From assembly GCA_000727475.1 (NCBI GenBank), contig KL647305.1, positions 2,303,255 to 2,367,254 on the forward strand: a DNA stretch of 64,000 bases, read 5' to 3'. The first letter of the stretch is position 1; each line of letters starts with the position of its first letter. The position numbers and the translations under genes were made by a program. This DNA is from Sarcocystis neurona (Eukaryota; Apicomplexa; Conoidasida; Eucoccidiorida; Sarcocystidae). Of this stretch, positions 22,628 through 33,400 are shown piece after piece. Under the pieces are notes generated by a model. The model searched no databases, had not been told where the DNA came from, and worked only from the letters and a program-made list of their open reading frames with translations.

Positions 22628-25600
22628 TTAAAAGAGCGCCTGAGAGTCTTCAGGGGGCTGCCACGGGATTAGGCCCGAGGTCGCTGCCGCTGCTGTTCCT
22701 GCTGCCGCAGCTGCTGCTTCTCTTCCTGCTTTCGCAGAGTCATCAGTGCAGGTCCCCTTCAGCAGCTTCCTTCTCCGCTTGTTTAACAAGTCCAGTGTTT
22801 CAGCGTCTGCTGTTGCTGTGGCACCAGCGCTTTTGTTGCTACTGCTGCTGCAAGTGTAGAAGTTTTCCTCCGCCTGCTGCAGCTCCTTCTGCTGCAGTCT
22901 GCGTCTACGCAGTAGCCGCTGGCCACTGCTCCTGCTACTGCTCGCGGCAGCAGCAGCAGTCGTTGCGTGCTCTTGAGGCTTCGTTTGGGCTGCGGGAGCT
23001 GCTCTGCCGCAGCCGCTATTGCCACAGCTGTCCGCTTCGAGAGCAGCAGCCACACCTTCCTCAGATGCTGAAGCACCGAGGGGACTTTCCGCAATAGCAG
23101 CCGCACAACTGTTTGCTTCACCGGTTCCGGAAGTCGCGACAGACGCACAGAAGCCCTCTGCAGCTGCAGGAGCAGCAGCATCCGCAGCAACAGGTATGCA
23201 GCCGCACACACTCTCACTGCCGTGGCCGTTCGTTTCTCGCGCTGCTGCACCTCGAAGAAGAAACCGTTCTGCTCTTCCCCTCGGGGACCCACGCCGCCGA
23301 CTGCTGCTGCTGCCGCCGCTAGAAGGTGGTCGTGGTGGCGCTACTGCCGGTGCGGTATCTGCTGCTGGCTTTAGTGGTGCTCCTGTAGCCGTCTCGTCCC
23401 CCTGTAAATCGTAGAAATCCTCAACCCAACCGTCCTTGCTGTCTGCTGCAGTTGCCCAACCTCCTTCGTTATCTGACGAAAGGGCAAAAGAAGAATCAGT
23501 ATTCCGTCCTGCCTCCTCGTCGTCTTCTATTTCCTCTTCCTCCGCCTCAGCCTTTCTCTTGTCTTTCTGCCCGCCCCTCCTTTCCACCACCTCTGCATCT
23601 TCTGCTGTCGCGGTTTCGACTGGCCCGGCTCCTGTCGCTCCGCTGCCCGCCACTGCCGCTGTGCGCCCTGCAAATGGTGTTGCTGCTGCTGCTCTGGCAT
23701 TCGCAGTAGCCTGCAGCGCATCTGCCGTTTCTGCGCCAGATCGTGCTGAGGCAGTACCAGCAGGGGAAGCAGCAGCCTGAGAGTAGACGTTTGAACACGC
23801 GGAAACGGCGTTGAGAGACGCGTCTACTGCTGCTTTCTCCTCGACCCGAAGCCTGCGTCCTCGCCGTGAAGAAACACTCCCTTCGTCTGCTGCTGCTGTT
23901 ACTGCAACAGGGCTGCTGCCGCTGTCTGCGGCAGCACACCTGCGTCCCGCCGCTCCTCCGCGACTGCTCTGTTGCTGCGGAGCGTTGACACCCGACAAAA
24001 ACGCCGGTGAACACTTGTCAGCTACTGTCGCCTCACAGGAAGGGCCGGTGTTGCTGCTGCTGCCACTTTTTTCCTGAATTCCTCCTTCTCCTGGCAACAA
24101 TCCTTTATTATCGGCAGCAGCACTGCTGCGAGTCGCATAACCTTTCCTTTCGCTGCTACCCTGCCTGGCCTTATGCGCAGCAGCTCCTTCTTCACTTTTG
24201 CTGCTGCTGCTCTCCCATTTCCCCTCCTGCTGCTGCTCCTCCTCCTCGTCCAGTTGCTGCTGCTGCTGTTCCTCTCCTTGCGGTTTTTGCTCTTGTTCTG
24301 CCTCTTCCGTCCCTGCGTCTTCGAAGTGTTCACGCAGCCGCTGCTGCCGCTGTTGTTGCGTCTCCTTCTCCGTCGAATCCTCCCCCTCCTGTTCCTCTTC
24401 TGCTTCTTCTTCCTCTTCTCCTCGATCTTGCTCCCGCGGCTGCTCTTCTGGCTGCTGCTGATGCTTCACGGTGCCTGGTCTCTCCACCTTGCGTCGACTG
24501 CTGCTGCTGCTGCTTACGCGTCCGCCCTCCGGCGTCGCACTCAAGCGACGCCAGGGGCTCTTCTTTTCGACTCCTGTCGCTGGGGAACGCAACTTCCTCG
24601 CTCCAGCGGCCTCAGTCGACTTCTGACATTCTTTATAAAACGCTTGCACGTGCTGATCTGCTCGCTTCTCATCCAGCCAAGCTGTACTCGAGCTTGAAGA
24701 AAAGGACGACGTGCAAGCAGCACGCTTGGCTCGGGCTCCGCGCGTTTCTACTGTGTTGCTGTCGCTGCTGCTGATGTTGTTATTCGCAGTGCTGTTGCTA
24801 TTACCGGTGCTGTTGCAGCAGCCGTTTCTGCCACTGCTGCTATTGGTAGTCCTGCTGGTGGCAGTAGTGCTACTGCTGCTGTTACTCTCACTGCTGCTGC
24901 TGCTACCGTCGGTGGTGCTGCTGCTGCTGTTCGCGGCTCTGCCGCTGGGGGGCGAGTGTGTTCTTCGAAGCCGCTCCGCATGCACGTCCTTCTTCAGCGT
25001 TGCTGCAAAAGCTTCTTCCTTATCCAGAGACGCGATGCTACCTGTTGCGTCTGCTGGGGTTTGTTGAGCTGTTGCAGCCGCTGCCCCTGCAGTGCCTAGC
25101 GGCCCGGCTGTATCGGCTGGATCGACTCCTGGGACTGCAATTCCTGACCCGCCTGCTGCCGCTGCTGCTGCGAGCAAGGCGGTGGCTGCAGCCCCCCCTC
25201 CTGCTGCTGCTGCGTGGCCGTTGCAGCTGCTGCCTTTCCGCGCACCGTTCTTCTGAGCGGAAAACGAAAGACACAAAGACGCGTCTGAAGTCGCGGTGCA
25301 GGAAAGAGCCGTAGGAGAAGACGCTGGAGAAGAAAGAGAAGGAGAAGGCTCCCGATCCTCAGGTGCATGCGTCTCTGCGTCTTGCAAGTTCGGGGCGGCA
25401 GCAGCAATACCTGACCTTAGAGCAGCAGCAGCCTCTCCTGCCGTTGCTCCTGGATCTGACCCAGGCGACCCACTTCGCCGCGTCCGCCTTCGCTTCTGTC
25501 GGCCACCGCTGCTGCTGCCGCTGCTGCTTCTGCTGCCTCCGTTGCTGCTGCTGCTGCTGCACGTACCAGTGCTGCCACTGCTGCTGCTACACGTACTAGA

Positions 25601-27418
25601 GGGAGTTGCCGTATCTTCCTTGAGAAGTTCTTTGCCGCCAGTGGCTCTAGACCGCCTGCGATTTATATCTTTTTCCTGCTGCTCCGTCTCGGCAGCAGCA
25701 CGTGAGCGGCAGCTCTTCGGTCTGCGAAGCCCTGCTTCCTCTGGCACTCGCTGCTGCTGCTCCACCTGCGCCTCGCCTTCGCCTGGACACGCATTCCAAG
25801 AGCTGTCGGTCTTCTCTGCGCACGCCGGTGCTTCCTTCTTCTTTTCTCTCTCTTCTCCTCCCTCTTCAGCTGCCTTCGCCGACGCTCCTTCGTGGCCAAC
25901 TGTTGCTGCTGCTGCGCTTCCTCCTCCTCCTGCACCGCCGACGTCTGCGCCTGCTCCCACCGCTGTTCCTGCTGCGGCTGGTTCAACAGCTGTAGCGCCA
26001 CTGCAGGACGGCGCCTCCTCCTCAGTAGCAGCTGCGTCTCCCAAGCCGCCTACTCTTCCTCCTGCAGCTGCTGCAACACCAGCGGCGCGCCCGTCTGCTT
26101 CGGCCGACGGCGTTCGCCTCTCTGGCTCGCGGTGAGGCTGCTGCTTCTCTGTTTCAGGGGCTCGGCTGCTGTTCCGTTCGCCTGTTTCACTGTCTTCCAT
26201 TTTTACCTCCTCCTCCTTCTCCTCTTTAACAGCTGCTGCTCTTTCCTCCGCTGCTGCTACGGCTGCTGTCCCGTCCTCGGTAGCTGCTGTCGCCGCTGCC
26301 TGCGCTCCCAGTGGAGAAGACTCCGCCAGCGTGCAAGAAGCAGCAGCAGCACGGGCGGCAGCCGCAGGAGCAGCAGCAGCAACGGCAAGGGGTTTCCTTT
26401 CGGGTATTCCGTCCCCTCTGAAGACGTGTACTCTTCCTGCTGCAGGCAGAAGGCTGCTGTTGCTGTTCCCTGACTCCGACTCCTGTCGAAGAGCAGCTGA
26501 CGAAGAAGCGCCTAGTGCTGTCACTGCTACAACCGCTTTCTCTGCTTCGCCATGGACCGCGCAATCTCGCAGGCTACCCACCTGTGCGGCGGCTACCTTG
26601 CACTGCTCTCTACTTTGGGCTGCCGCAACAGCAGCAGATGGCTCCGAAGCCGCAGACAGCGGTGTATCAGCAGCAGCACCAGCTGCACGTAGACCTGCTG
26701 AGTCACCGTGCTGCAGCACCGGAACTTTGTCAAAACAGCTGCTGACTCGAGCTGCCGCAGGACTTGAGGGAAAATCTGCTGCTGTTGCAGTGCACGTCTC
26801 GCTTCCTTCGGATTTCTTGCCTTTCCGTCCACCTTGCTGCCTTTCGGTCTCTGCCTGCTTCTCCTTGCGGCCGTCCCTGTATCCGCCAACAACTTCCTCC
26901 TTCTGCTGCTGCTGCGGGGACTCTTCTTCTTCTTCCTGCCCGTCGTCGTCGCGGCCCAGTTCCTGCGCCCCCTCCTCCTCTTCCTCCTCCTCCTCAGGTT
27001 CTTGCCCCGCTCTGACCTGCTGCTGCAGCTGCTTGTCACGCTGCTGGTGTTGCTGCTGCTCCTGCTGCAAACCGGCTTGCTGCTGCTGTGGCTGCATGTG
27101 CTGCTGAAGGGACGCTGGGCACTGCGACTGTTGCGCCGGGTACGGCTGCTGCTGCTGTATCAGGGACAGGAACAGGGGCTGCTGGGGGCTGCCTTCCAGC
27201 GTATTGGTGCTGCTGCTGCATCCGTTTGGTGTGTACAGACACCCGGACGTACCCGGCTTGAGACAGCCCTGCTGCCAGCGGTCCTGCGACGATAGCCCAT
27301 CCCCAGCAGCACCGGACGCGTTACCGAAAACGAAGTCCCCAGCAGCCGCGTTCGAAGAGCCGCCGCTAGAAGAAAAGCCAGCAGCAAACTCCTCTCCTCG
27401 GCCCGCTGCCCCGAGGGC
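22628..27418 (-). CDS. Giant gene exon 5, or separate gene: Ala/Ser/Gln/Glu-rich protein
   Basis: Open for about 1,600 codons to TAA at 22628-22630. The frame reaches 27520 upstream, but has no ATG before about 27097; the in-frame codon at 27493 is GTG. An acceptor GCGTGCAG precedes 27418 in phase 0, exactly the phase left by the exon ending at 28541, so I treat it as a downstream exon. Composition runs from Gln-rich, through an acidic EPEEEEEEEEGAQEL block, to Ala/Ser-rich with KRRRTRRSGSPGS, to SSFSSSSSTAWLDEKRADQH and QAFYKECQKSTEAAGARKLR, an island without repeats. It ends in LLNKRRRKLLKG and PWQPPEDSQALF. Function unknown. If separate, it would start near 27097 and be about 1,489 residues. 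Confidence 0.75.
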   Translation of the reverse strand, partial: ALGAAGRGEEFAAGFSSSGGSSNAAAGDFVFGNASGAAGDGLSSQDRWQQGCLKPGTSGCLYTPNGCSSSTNTLEGSPQQPLFLSLIQQQQPYPAQQSQCPASLQQHMQPQQQQAGLQQEQQQHQQRDKQLQQQVRAGQEPEEEEEEEEGAQELGRDDDGQEEEEESPQQQQKEEVVGGYRDGRKEKQAETERQQGGRKGKKSEGSETCTATAADFPSSPAAARVSSCFDKVPVLQHGDSAGLRAAGAAADTPLSAASEPSAAVAAAQSREQCKVAAAQVGSLRDCAVHGEAEKAVVAVTALGASSSAALRQESESGNSNSSLLPAAGRVHVFRGDGIPERKPLAVAAAAPAAAARAAAASCTLAESSPLGAQAAATAATEDGTAAVAAAEERAAAVKEEKEEEVKMEDSETGERNSSRAPETEKQQPHREPERRTPSAEADGRAAGVAAAAGGRVGGLGDAAATEEEAPSCSGATAVEPAAAGTAVGAGADVGGAGGGGSAAAATVGHEGASAKAAEEGGEEREKKKEAPACAEKTDSSWNACPGEGEAQVEQQQRVPEEAGLRRPKSCRSRAAAETEQQEKDINRRRSRATGGKELLKEDTATPSSTCSSSSGSTGTCSSSSSNGGSRSSSGSSSGGRQKRRRTRRSGSPGSDPGATAGEAAAALRSGIAAAAPNLQDAETHAPEDREPSPSLSSPASSPTALSCTATSDASLCLSFSAQKNGARKGSSCNGHAAAAGGGAAATALLAAAAAAGGSGIAVPGVDPADTAGPLGTAGAAAATAQQTPADATGSIASLDKEEAFAATLKKDVHAERLRRTHSPPSGRAANSSSSTTDGSSSSSESNSSSSTTATSRTTNSSSGRNGCCNSTGNSNSTANNNISSSDSNTVETRGARAKRAACTSSFSSSSSTAWLDEKRADQHVQAFYKECQKSTEAAGARKLRSPATGVEKKSPWRRLSATPEGGRVSSSSSSRRKVERPGTVKHQQQPEEQPREQDRGEEEEEAEEEQEGEDSTEKETQQQRQQRLREHFEDAGTEEAEQEQKPQGEEQQQQQLDEEEEQQQEGKWESSSSKSEEGAAAHKARQGSSERKGYATRSSAAADNKGLLPGEGGIQEKSGSSSNTGPSCEATVADKCSPAFLSGVNAPQQQSSRGGAAGRRCAAADSGSSPVAVTAAADEGSVSSRRGRRLRVEEKAAVDASLNAVSACSNVYSQAAASPAGTASARSGAETADALQATANARAAAATPFAGRTAAVAGSGATGAGPVETATAEDAEVVERRGGQKDKRKAEAEEEEIEDDEEAGRNTDSSFALSSDNEGGWATAADSKDGWVEDFYDLQGDETATGAPLKPAADTAPAVAPPRPPSSGGSSSSRRRGSPRGRAERFLLRGAAARETNGHGSESVCGCIPVAADAAAPAAAEGFCASVATSGTGEANSCAAAIAESPLGASASEEGVAAALEADSCGNSGCGRAAPAAQTKPQEHATTAAAAASSSRSSGQRLLRRRRLQQKELQQAEENFYTCSSSSNKSAGATATADAETLDLLNKRRRKLLKGTCTDDSAKAGREAAAAAAGTAAAATSGLIPWQPPEDSQALF

Positions 27419-30400
27419 CTGCACGCGCCAGCACGTTCCCCGCACACAACCGCGCGCACCTCGGTAGGAAACCAACAAAAACGCGTCTCCCACACATATT
27501 TCCTTCTCAGTATGTATGTGTCAGTATACTACTTCCACGTGTATTCACTTCAACATACATACACATACATACATACATGTATACTTTGCAGCTCCCTCAA
27601 ATACACAGACATATGTATGTAGTATTCTGAGGCACAGGGAAACAGACACGTATCTATATTCTGGGGCAGCAGGCGAGTCGGCGTTGTCAATCGAATTTTG
27701 CGACGGGTTTATTAGCCACGAGCGACTTGCCCCACACGTCCGTAGGAAGCTCAGCAGGCTTCCTTCGTACGCTGAGCGATTGCCCCCTTACCACTTGAAC
27801 ATGGACGCAGAGGTGTCTGTACACCGACGAGAAAAGGAGCAGCACACCTGCGTTCCCGTTTTCCTTCCCTCGCAATTCTGTGAGAATACTGTTTTCCATT
27901 CTATCTCTCTATCTTCACACATATGCACCCACATATGTACATATATATAACTTTACATACATATACAGATGGACGGATAGATGCATGCACCCAGATATAG
28001 ATGTGGAGCTGTTCTCCTTCGCTTTGCTCTCTCTGAATACAAGTCAATAGGGAGAGACAGAACGACAGAGAGAAAGACAGAATGCCGTCTCCCCTCTCTC
28101 TGTCTTTCTCGCCCCACATATACATATATGAAGTCAGGTGGTCCCCTATGTAGATATATACACGTGTACATCGACGTGGCTTCCTTGGTCTCCCTCTATC
28201 TGTCTCTCTGCATGCGTATGTATATATGTAGACAAACGGCGGTTCTCGCTCTCCGTCTCTCTCCCTTTAGACACGTGTTTAATGATGATTGCCGAGGTTC
28301 ATCTCCCTCTCTCTCTTTCTATATGTACGCGCATATATACATATACTTACATATATATATATAGATATATAGATATACACGTAGCCACATAGAGATGGAC
28401 AACACGCCTTTCCCTCTATATGTATATGTACATGCATATACGTGTCTGTGTGGGTGGAATGCGTTTCTCGCTCTCTGACAGCCACGTGCGTGCGCATGCG
28501 CAGGTTCAACTTCCCTGACAATTTGCCCGCATGCTCTTACCATTGAAGGGTTTGTATAGAAGAAGTTCGTGCCCCCTGTCGCAGGTGAAGAAGAGGAAGA
28601 AGTGGGCGGTGCCCCTGCAGCTGCTCCGAGACCCGCTGCAGCGGACGGCGGAGTCAGAGCAGCCCTAACAGCTCCGTGCTGCTCCGCCGGCTGCAGCGCA
28701 AAGTGCTGCTGCTGCTGCGGATGGTGGTGCGGATGCTGCTGCTGGTGCTGCTGCTGCTGTGGAGGAGGCTGTGGCTTGAGAAGCAGCTGTCCAGGCCGCT
28801 GCAGCGGAGGAAAGAAGTGCTCCTGCTCGAGCGGGAAGGGAGAGAACCCGGGCGGCAGCAGGCCGGCGCTAGCAGCAGTCTCAGAGCATGGGTGGGCAAG
28901 GGCAGCAGCAGGGTGGGGCTCGGAGCCGGCAGCAGGGGGCGAAAGTTGAACGTGGAGAGAGGTGCAAGAAGTAGAAGAAGATGAAGGCGGAGAAGGAGAA
29001 GCAGCAGGAGCGGCAGCTGCGGGCGTGTGAGCCAGTGCTGCAGGACCGCCGTTCGACAAGAAAGGATCTAGAGAATCTAAGCATGCGCTGGCTGTCGTCG
29101 TAGTTGCTGCTTCTTGTTGATCCACGGCAGCAGCAAGCGCCAGAGAGGGGGGGCCAGAAGCCGCCGCAGGGCAGCAGCTCCCGGGGTCGTACCACGCCTT
29201 TCGGACGCTTCTGCTGCGGTTGGTGCAGCTCCTGCTACTGCGTTGGGCGAAGCTGCTCCTCCGCCGCTTCTGGCTCTGCGTGCTGCTGCTGCTTCTGCTG
29301 GACGACGGTGTCTCGCTCTCTTCACTCGAGACAGAGACGGCCTGAGTGCGCGTCTCCTCCTCCTGCGGCTCGCCTCCCATGTCACCTCTCACCGTCCTTT
29401 CACTGCTCGCTTCGATTTCCTCCTGCTGCTGGTGTTCCTCGTCTCTTCGGCCAGCGGCTGCAAGGCCACAGGAAGGGAACCCGCCGTTCCTGGCTCTCCG
29501 CACCACGACTCCTGCATCAAGCGAAAGCCCTGCAGCAGCAGCAGCATCAGAAGCGGAGAAACCAGAGAGCGCGTTGCTGGGACGCACGCCTCCGCCGTGT
29601 TCTCCTAGACCTGCAAAGGATTGCTGAGGCTCCCCATACACGCCGGGGTGTTGCTGTTGCGCGTGCTGCTGCTGCAGGTGCTGCTGCTGCTGCAAATGCT
29701 GCTGTTGTACGTGCAGGTGTTGGTGCAGCGCGTGCTGATGGTGTTGCGCAGGCTGTTGGTGCGGACGAAAGACCTGGGGCTGGTGTTGCTGCTGGCTGGG
29801 GGGCGCAGCAGCAAATTTCGTGAGAAATGGCGGAGGACCCGTTGACAAGGGTAACAGTCCGTGCGACGCAGCTGTAGATGCAGCAGCAGCAGCAGCAGAG
29901 AAACTCACTCCCCCCGCTGGTTCTTCTTCCTCCTCTTCGTCGTCCTCTTCTGCGGCTGCTGCAGCTGCTACCTTCCGCGCCGCAGCTTCGGCAGCAGCCT
30001 GCTGCTGCTGCGCCGCCAGCGCCGCCTGGTGGGCCTTCGCGTGCAAACAGAAAAGACGCACGCGGTTCAGGGTATAGAGCAGACAAAGGCAGTCTGTCTC
30101 GGCGCATCTGAAAATGTACGAGATCTGCTTGGATGATGAGGAGGGGGAGGATGAAGGGGAAAGAGAAGAAAAGGGAGAAGCAGTCGAAGAAGAAGGACTC
30201 GACGAAGACGCAGCATCTGCAGCAGAAGCAGCGGCTGCACCGTTCTTGGGGACCGAAGGGCCCGCAGCAGCAGCATCTCCCCTGCCGCAGCAGCTCCCTG
30301 CAGCAGCGGTCCCTCCATCGGAGAACTTGTTCGACTCAGAAGCCGGTGCAGCAGCCGACGCAGAGCCATCTGCTGCTGCTGCGCTGCAGCTGCTGCCGCC

Positions 30401-33400
30401 TGAGGGTCCTCCTGCAGAACTACCTTCCCTGATTTCGTCTGGCGTCGCAAGAAACAGGCAGAAGGCGTTCATATCCGAGGAAGCGGCAGCAGCAGACACC
30501 CCCCCAGCACACGATGCCGCCGTTCCTTCGTTCCCAGCTCCTTCTCCTCCCACATCTTCGGCTGCAGCTTCTCCTCCTCCCACTCCTGCTCCTCTCCCTG
30601 CTCCTCCTCCTCCTCCTCGACGGGATGGTGCTGCTCCTGCTGCTGCTGCTCCTGCCGCGACTCGCGACGCTGCGGCTGCTGGGACGGCGCTCGGTCCTGC
30701 AGAAGGATGAGAAAGCACGTGAGGGTGGAAGCCGGAAGAAGAAGGGGCAGCAGTGGCAGCAGCAGTTGCCTCTGCGTGTGAATCTAGAGAAGAGGAATAG
30801 CCGCTGCCGCTGCTCACTGCTGCTGCAGCAGGCGGCGCGGGGGTCCCCGGCGGAAAGAGCGGCGGAGACAGCGGTTTCTGCTGCGCTGCCACAAGGAAGG
30901 ACGTAAAAAGAGAGGACCCGCCCGCACTTGAAGAAGAAGACGGAGGGGAAGAAGACGAAGAAGCCGAGGCAGTTATGGAGAAGCAGTTGTTCTTCGCGTC
31001 GAAGCGGAGCATGTCCTTCGCATGCTTCAGCTGCAGCGTCAAGCCGCAGAAAATATCCACCGCGTGCAGACTCATCAACGACTCAGCTGCCTGCTGCAGC
31101 CCTTCCGGGTCCAAATGCCAGGCTGCGCGCATGCAGTATACACACACACTCTCACAAAACACATGCCCAGGTTCTCCTCGCATGCCCTTCCTTCTTCTCC
31201 CTTGCCCATTTCCTCCTCCTTTTTGTGTCTCCTCCTGCTCCTTCGTCCTCCTCGCCCTACCGATACGTACATATGTGTGGGGCTAGAAAACTTGCGGGCA
31301 CTCGATTTGCCGTACGTGGGAGTGGACCGACTCAGAAGAAGTGCGTCTCTTCTTCATGCCAGCAGGGCAACTCATCAGATCTCTCCCACCCTCTCCATCA
31401 CCCCTCCAGAACCGCGCATACCCTCCCTTCTTTGTATATACGTATTCACATATAAAGACGGCTACACACATACATGCAGGTATCTGCCCGAATACACATA
31501 TATGAGCTACTACACATATCGGCAAGCGACATGTACGTACATGTATGTGTATGCAGTTAAGGAGATACAAGTAGACTTCCATACAGGTGGGCAGACTCCT
31601 TTATACGTATTTACGACGTATAACACATATATACACGTGCACGTGTCTACGTACGTAGACAAAGCGGACCTTCTATCTGTGTACGCACGCGTATAGCTCT
31701 CCCTATACATATACATATGTATATATGTATGTACAAGAGACGTTGTCCAGAAGGATTTACGTATGTCTGCACCTACCCGTACACACATATATATGGACTG
31801 GTAGATAATACATAGAAGCAGCATACACATATATACGTATATGCAGGTACACGTCTATAGAGAGAGAGAACCCCCACAGCTGTAGACATACATATATGAA
31901 TGTGGGCACGTACGCAGACAGTGTGTGTCAGTGTGAAAGAAGAGAGTCACTGCGTGGAAGAGAAGAGGACGACGAAGTTGTACCTGTCGCCAAGTCTCTG
32001 CGAAGGGCAACCAAGTAGTCGTCAACGTGTTGGGACCGGCCGAATGTCTTCTGTCGTTCTTTGCAGGCGGCTTCGAAGCACTGGAAGATGGTGTGGGGAC
32101 TTGCTTCCTGAGGAGCTCGCCTGCAGGCGGCCAAATTTCAAGCAGCCGGCAGGCCCCGCACACACAGCCGTTTGAACCTGCTCTGACCCCGTGGCAGCTG
32201 CACATGTATATATATTGATGCTCACTTGTGTATGTGTCATCCACATGCAGGCCAAGAAGAAAAGGGAGGCCGAGAGACACAGAGAGAGACAGCGGGGGCG
32301 ACAGCAACTGCAAGAAATGGGGCGGGCACGCATGCAGAGACGACCGCAGACGCTGACGGAGATCCAGAGGAGTTCATCAGATACCCATGAGCATGCACGT
32401 GTATGTAGCATGAATATGAATAGATTTGTGTGTGATGCGTGTATGTGTCTCGACGAAGACACTTGTGTAGGGCGGACACAATTTCTGGGCTGCGCGTGTC
32501 TGGAAGGGGAGGCGGACGACTCGAAGGAGACGTCCGTATATACGTGCGCGCATGAACAGCAGAGAAGGGAAACGTGTGCGTGGGCGGGTGTACGACCATC
32601 TCTCCCCACAACTTTGCTGTGGAGATCCTTGCGACGCGTAATTACTTATATACACACACAGGCAGAGAAAAGATTGGGGATTCAGAGGTCGTTGCAGGAC
32701 TCTCCAGCTCTCCTGGTCGCTCTGACAGAACTTCCTACTGTGTCTCCTCAAAATTTCTATATATGCATACAGAGAGACAACGGGAGAGACATGCATATAT
32801 ATATATATATACGTCCACACAGACACACAACATACGTACATACGTGCGCATAAATAGGTACACATCTACATATAGACGTATATACATACATATATGTATA
32901 TATGTGTATATATATACATACATATCCACACAGACACACAACATACACACCTACGTGCATGTATAGATAGGTACATATCTACATATAGACGTATATACAT
33001 ACATATATATATATATATATATATCTCCACAAAGACACACACCATACATACATACGTGCATGCATAGATAGGGACATACCTACATACATACGTATATACA
33101 CACATATACATACGTATATACATAACATACAAATACACACACATAGACGCACACATACATACATACATACGTACATACATATGTATACATATATACATGC
33201 ATACATGCATACATATGTATACATACATGCGTACATACATACATACACACATACACGCATATATACAACGACACACACATGCATACACACACATATACAT
33301 ACAAACAGACGTACGTACATTCGTAGATACATGCGTACATACATACGTACGTATATACTTCTACACATATATGCATAAATACATATATACGTACGAGCAG

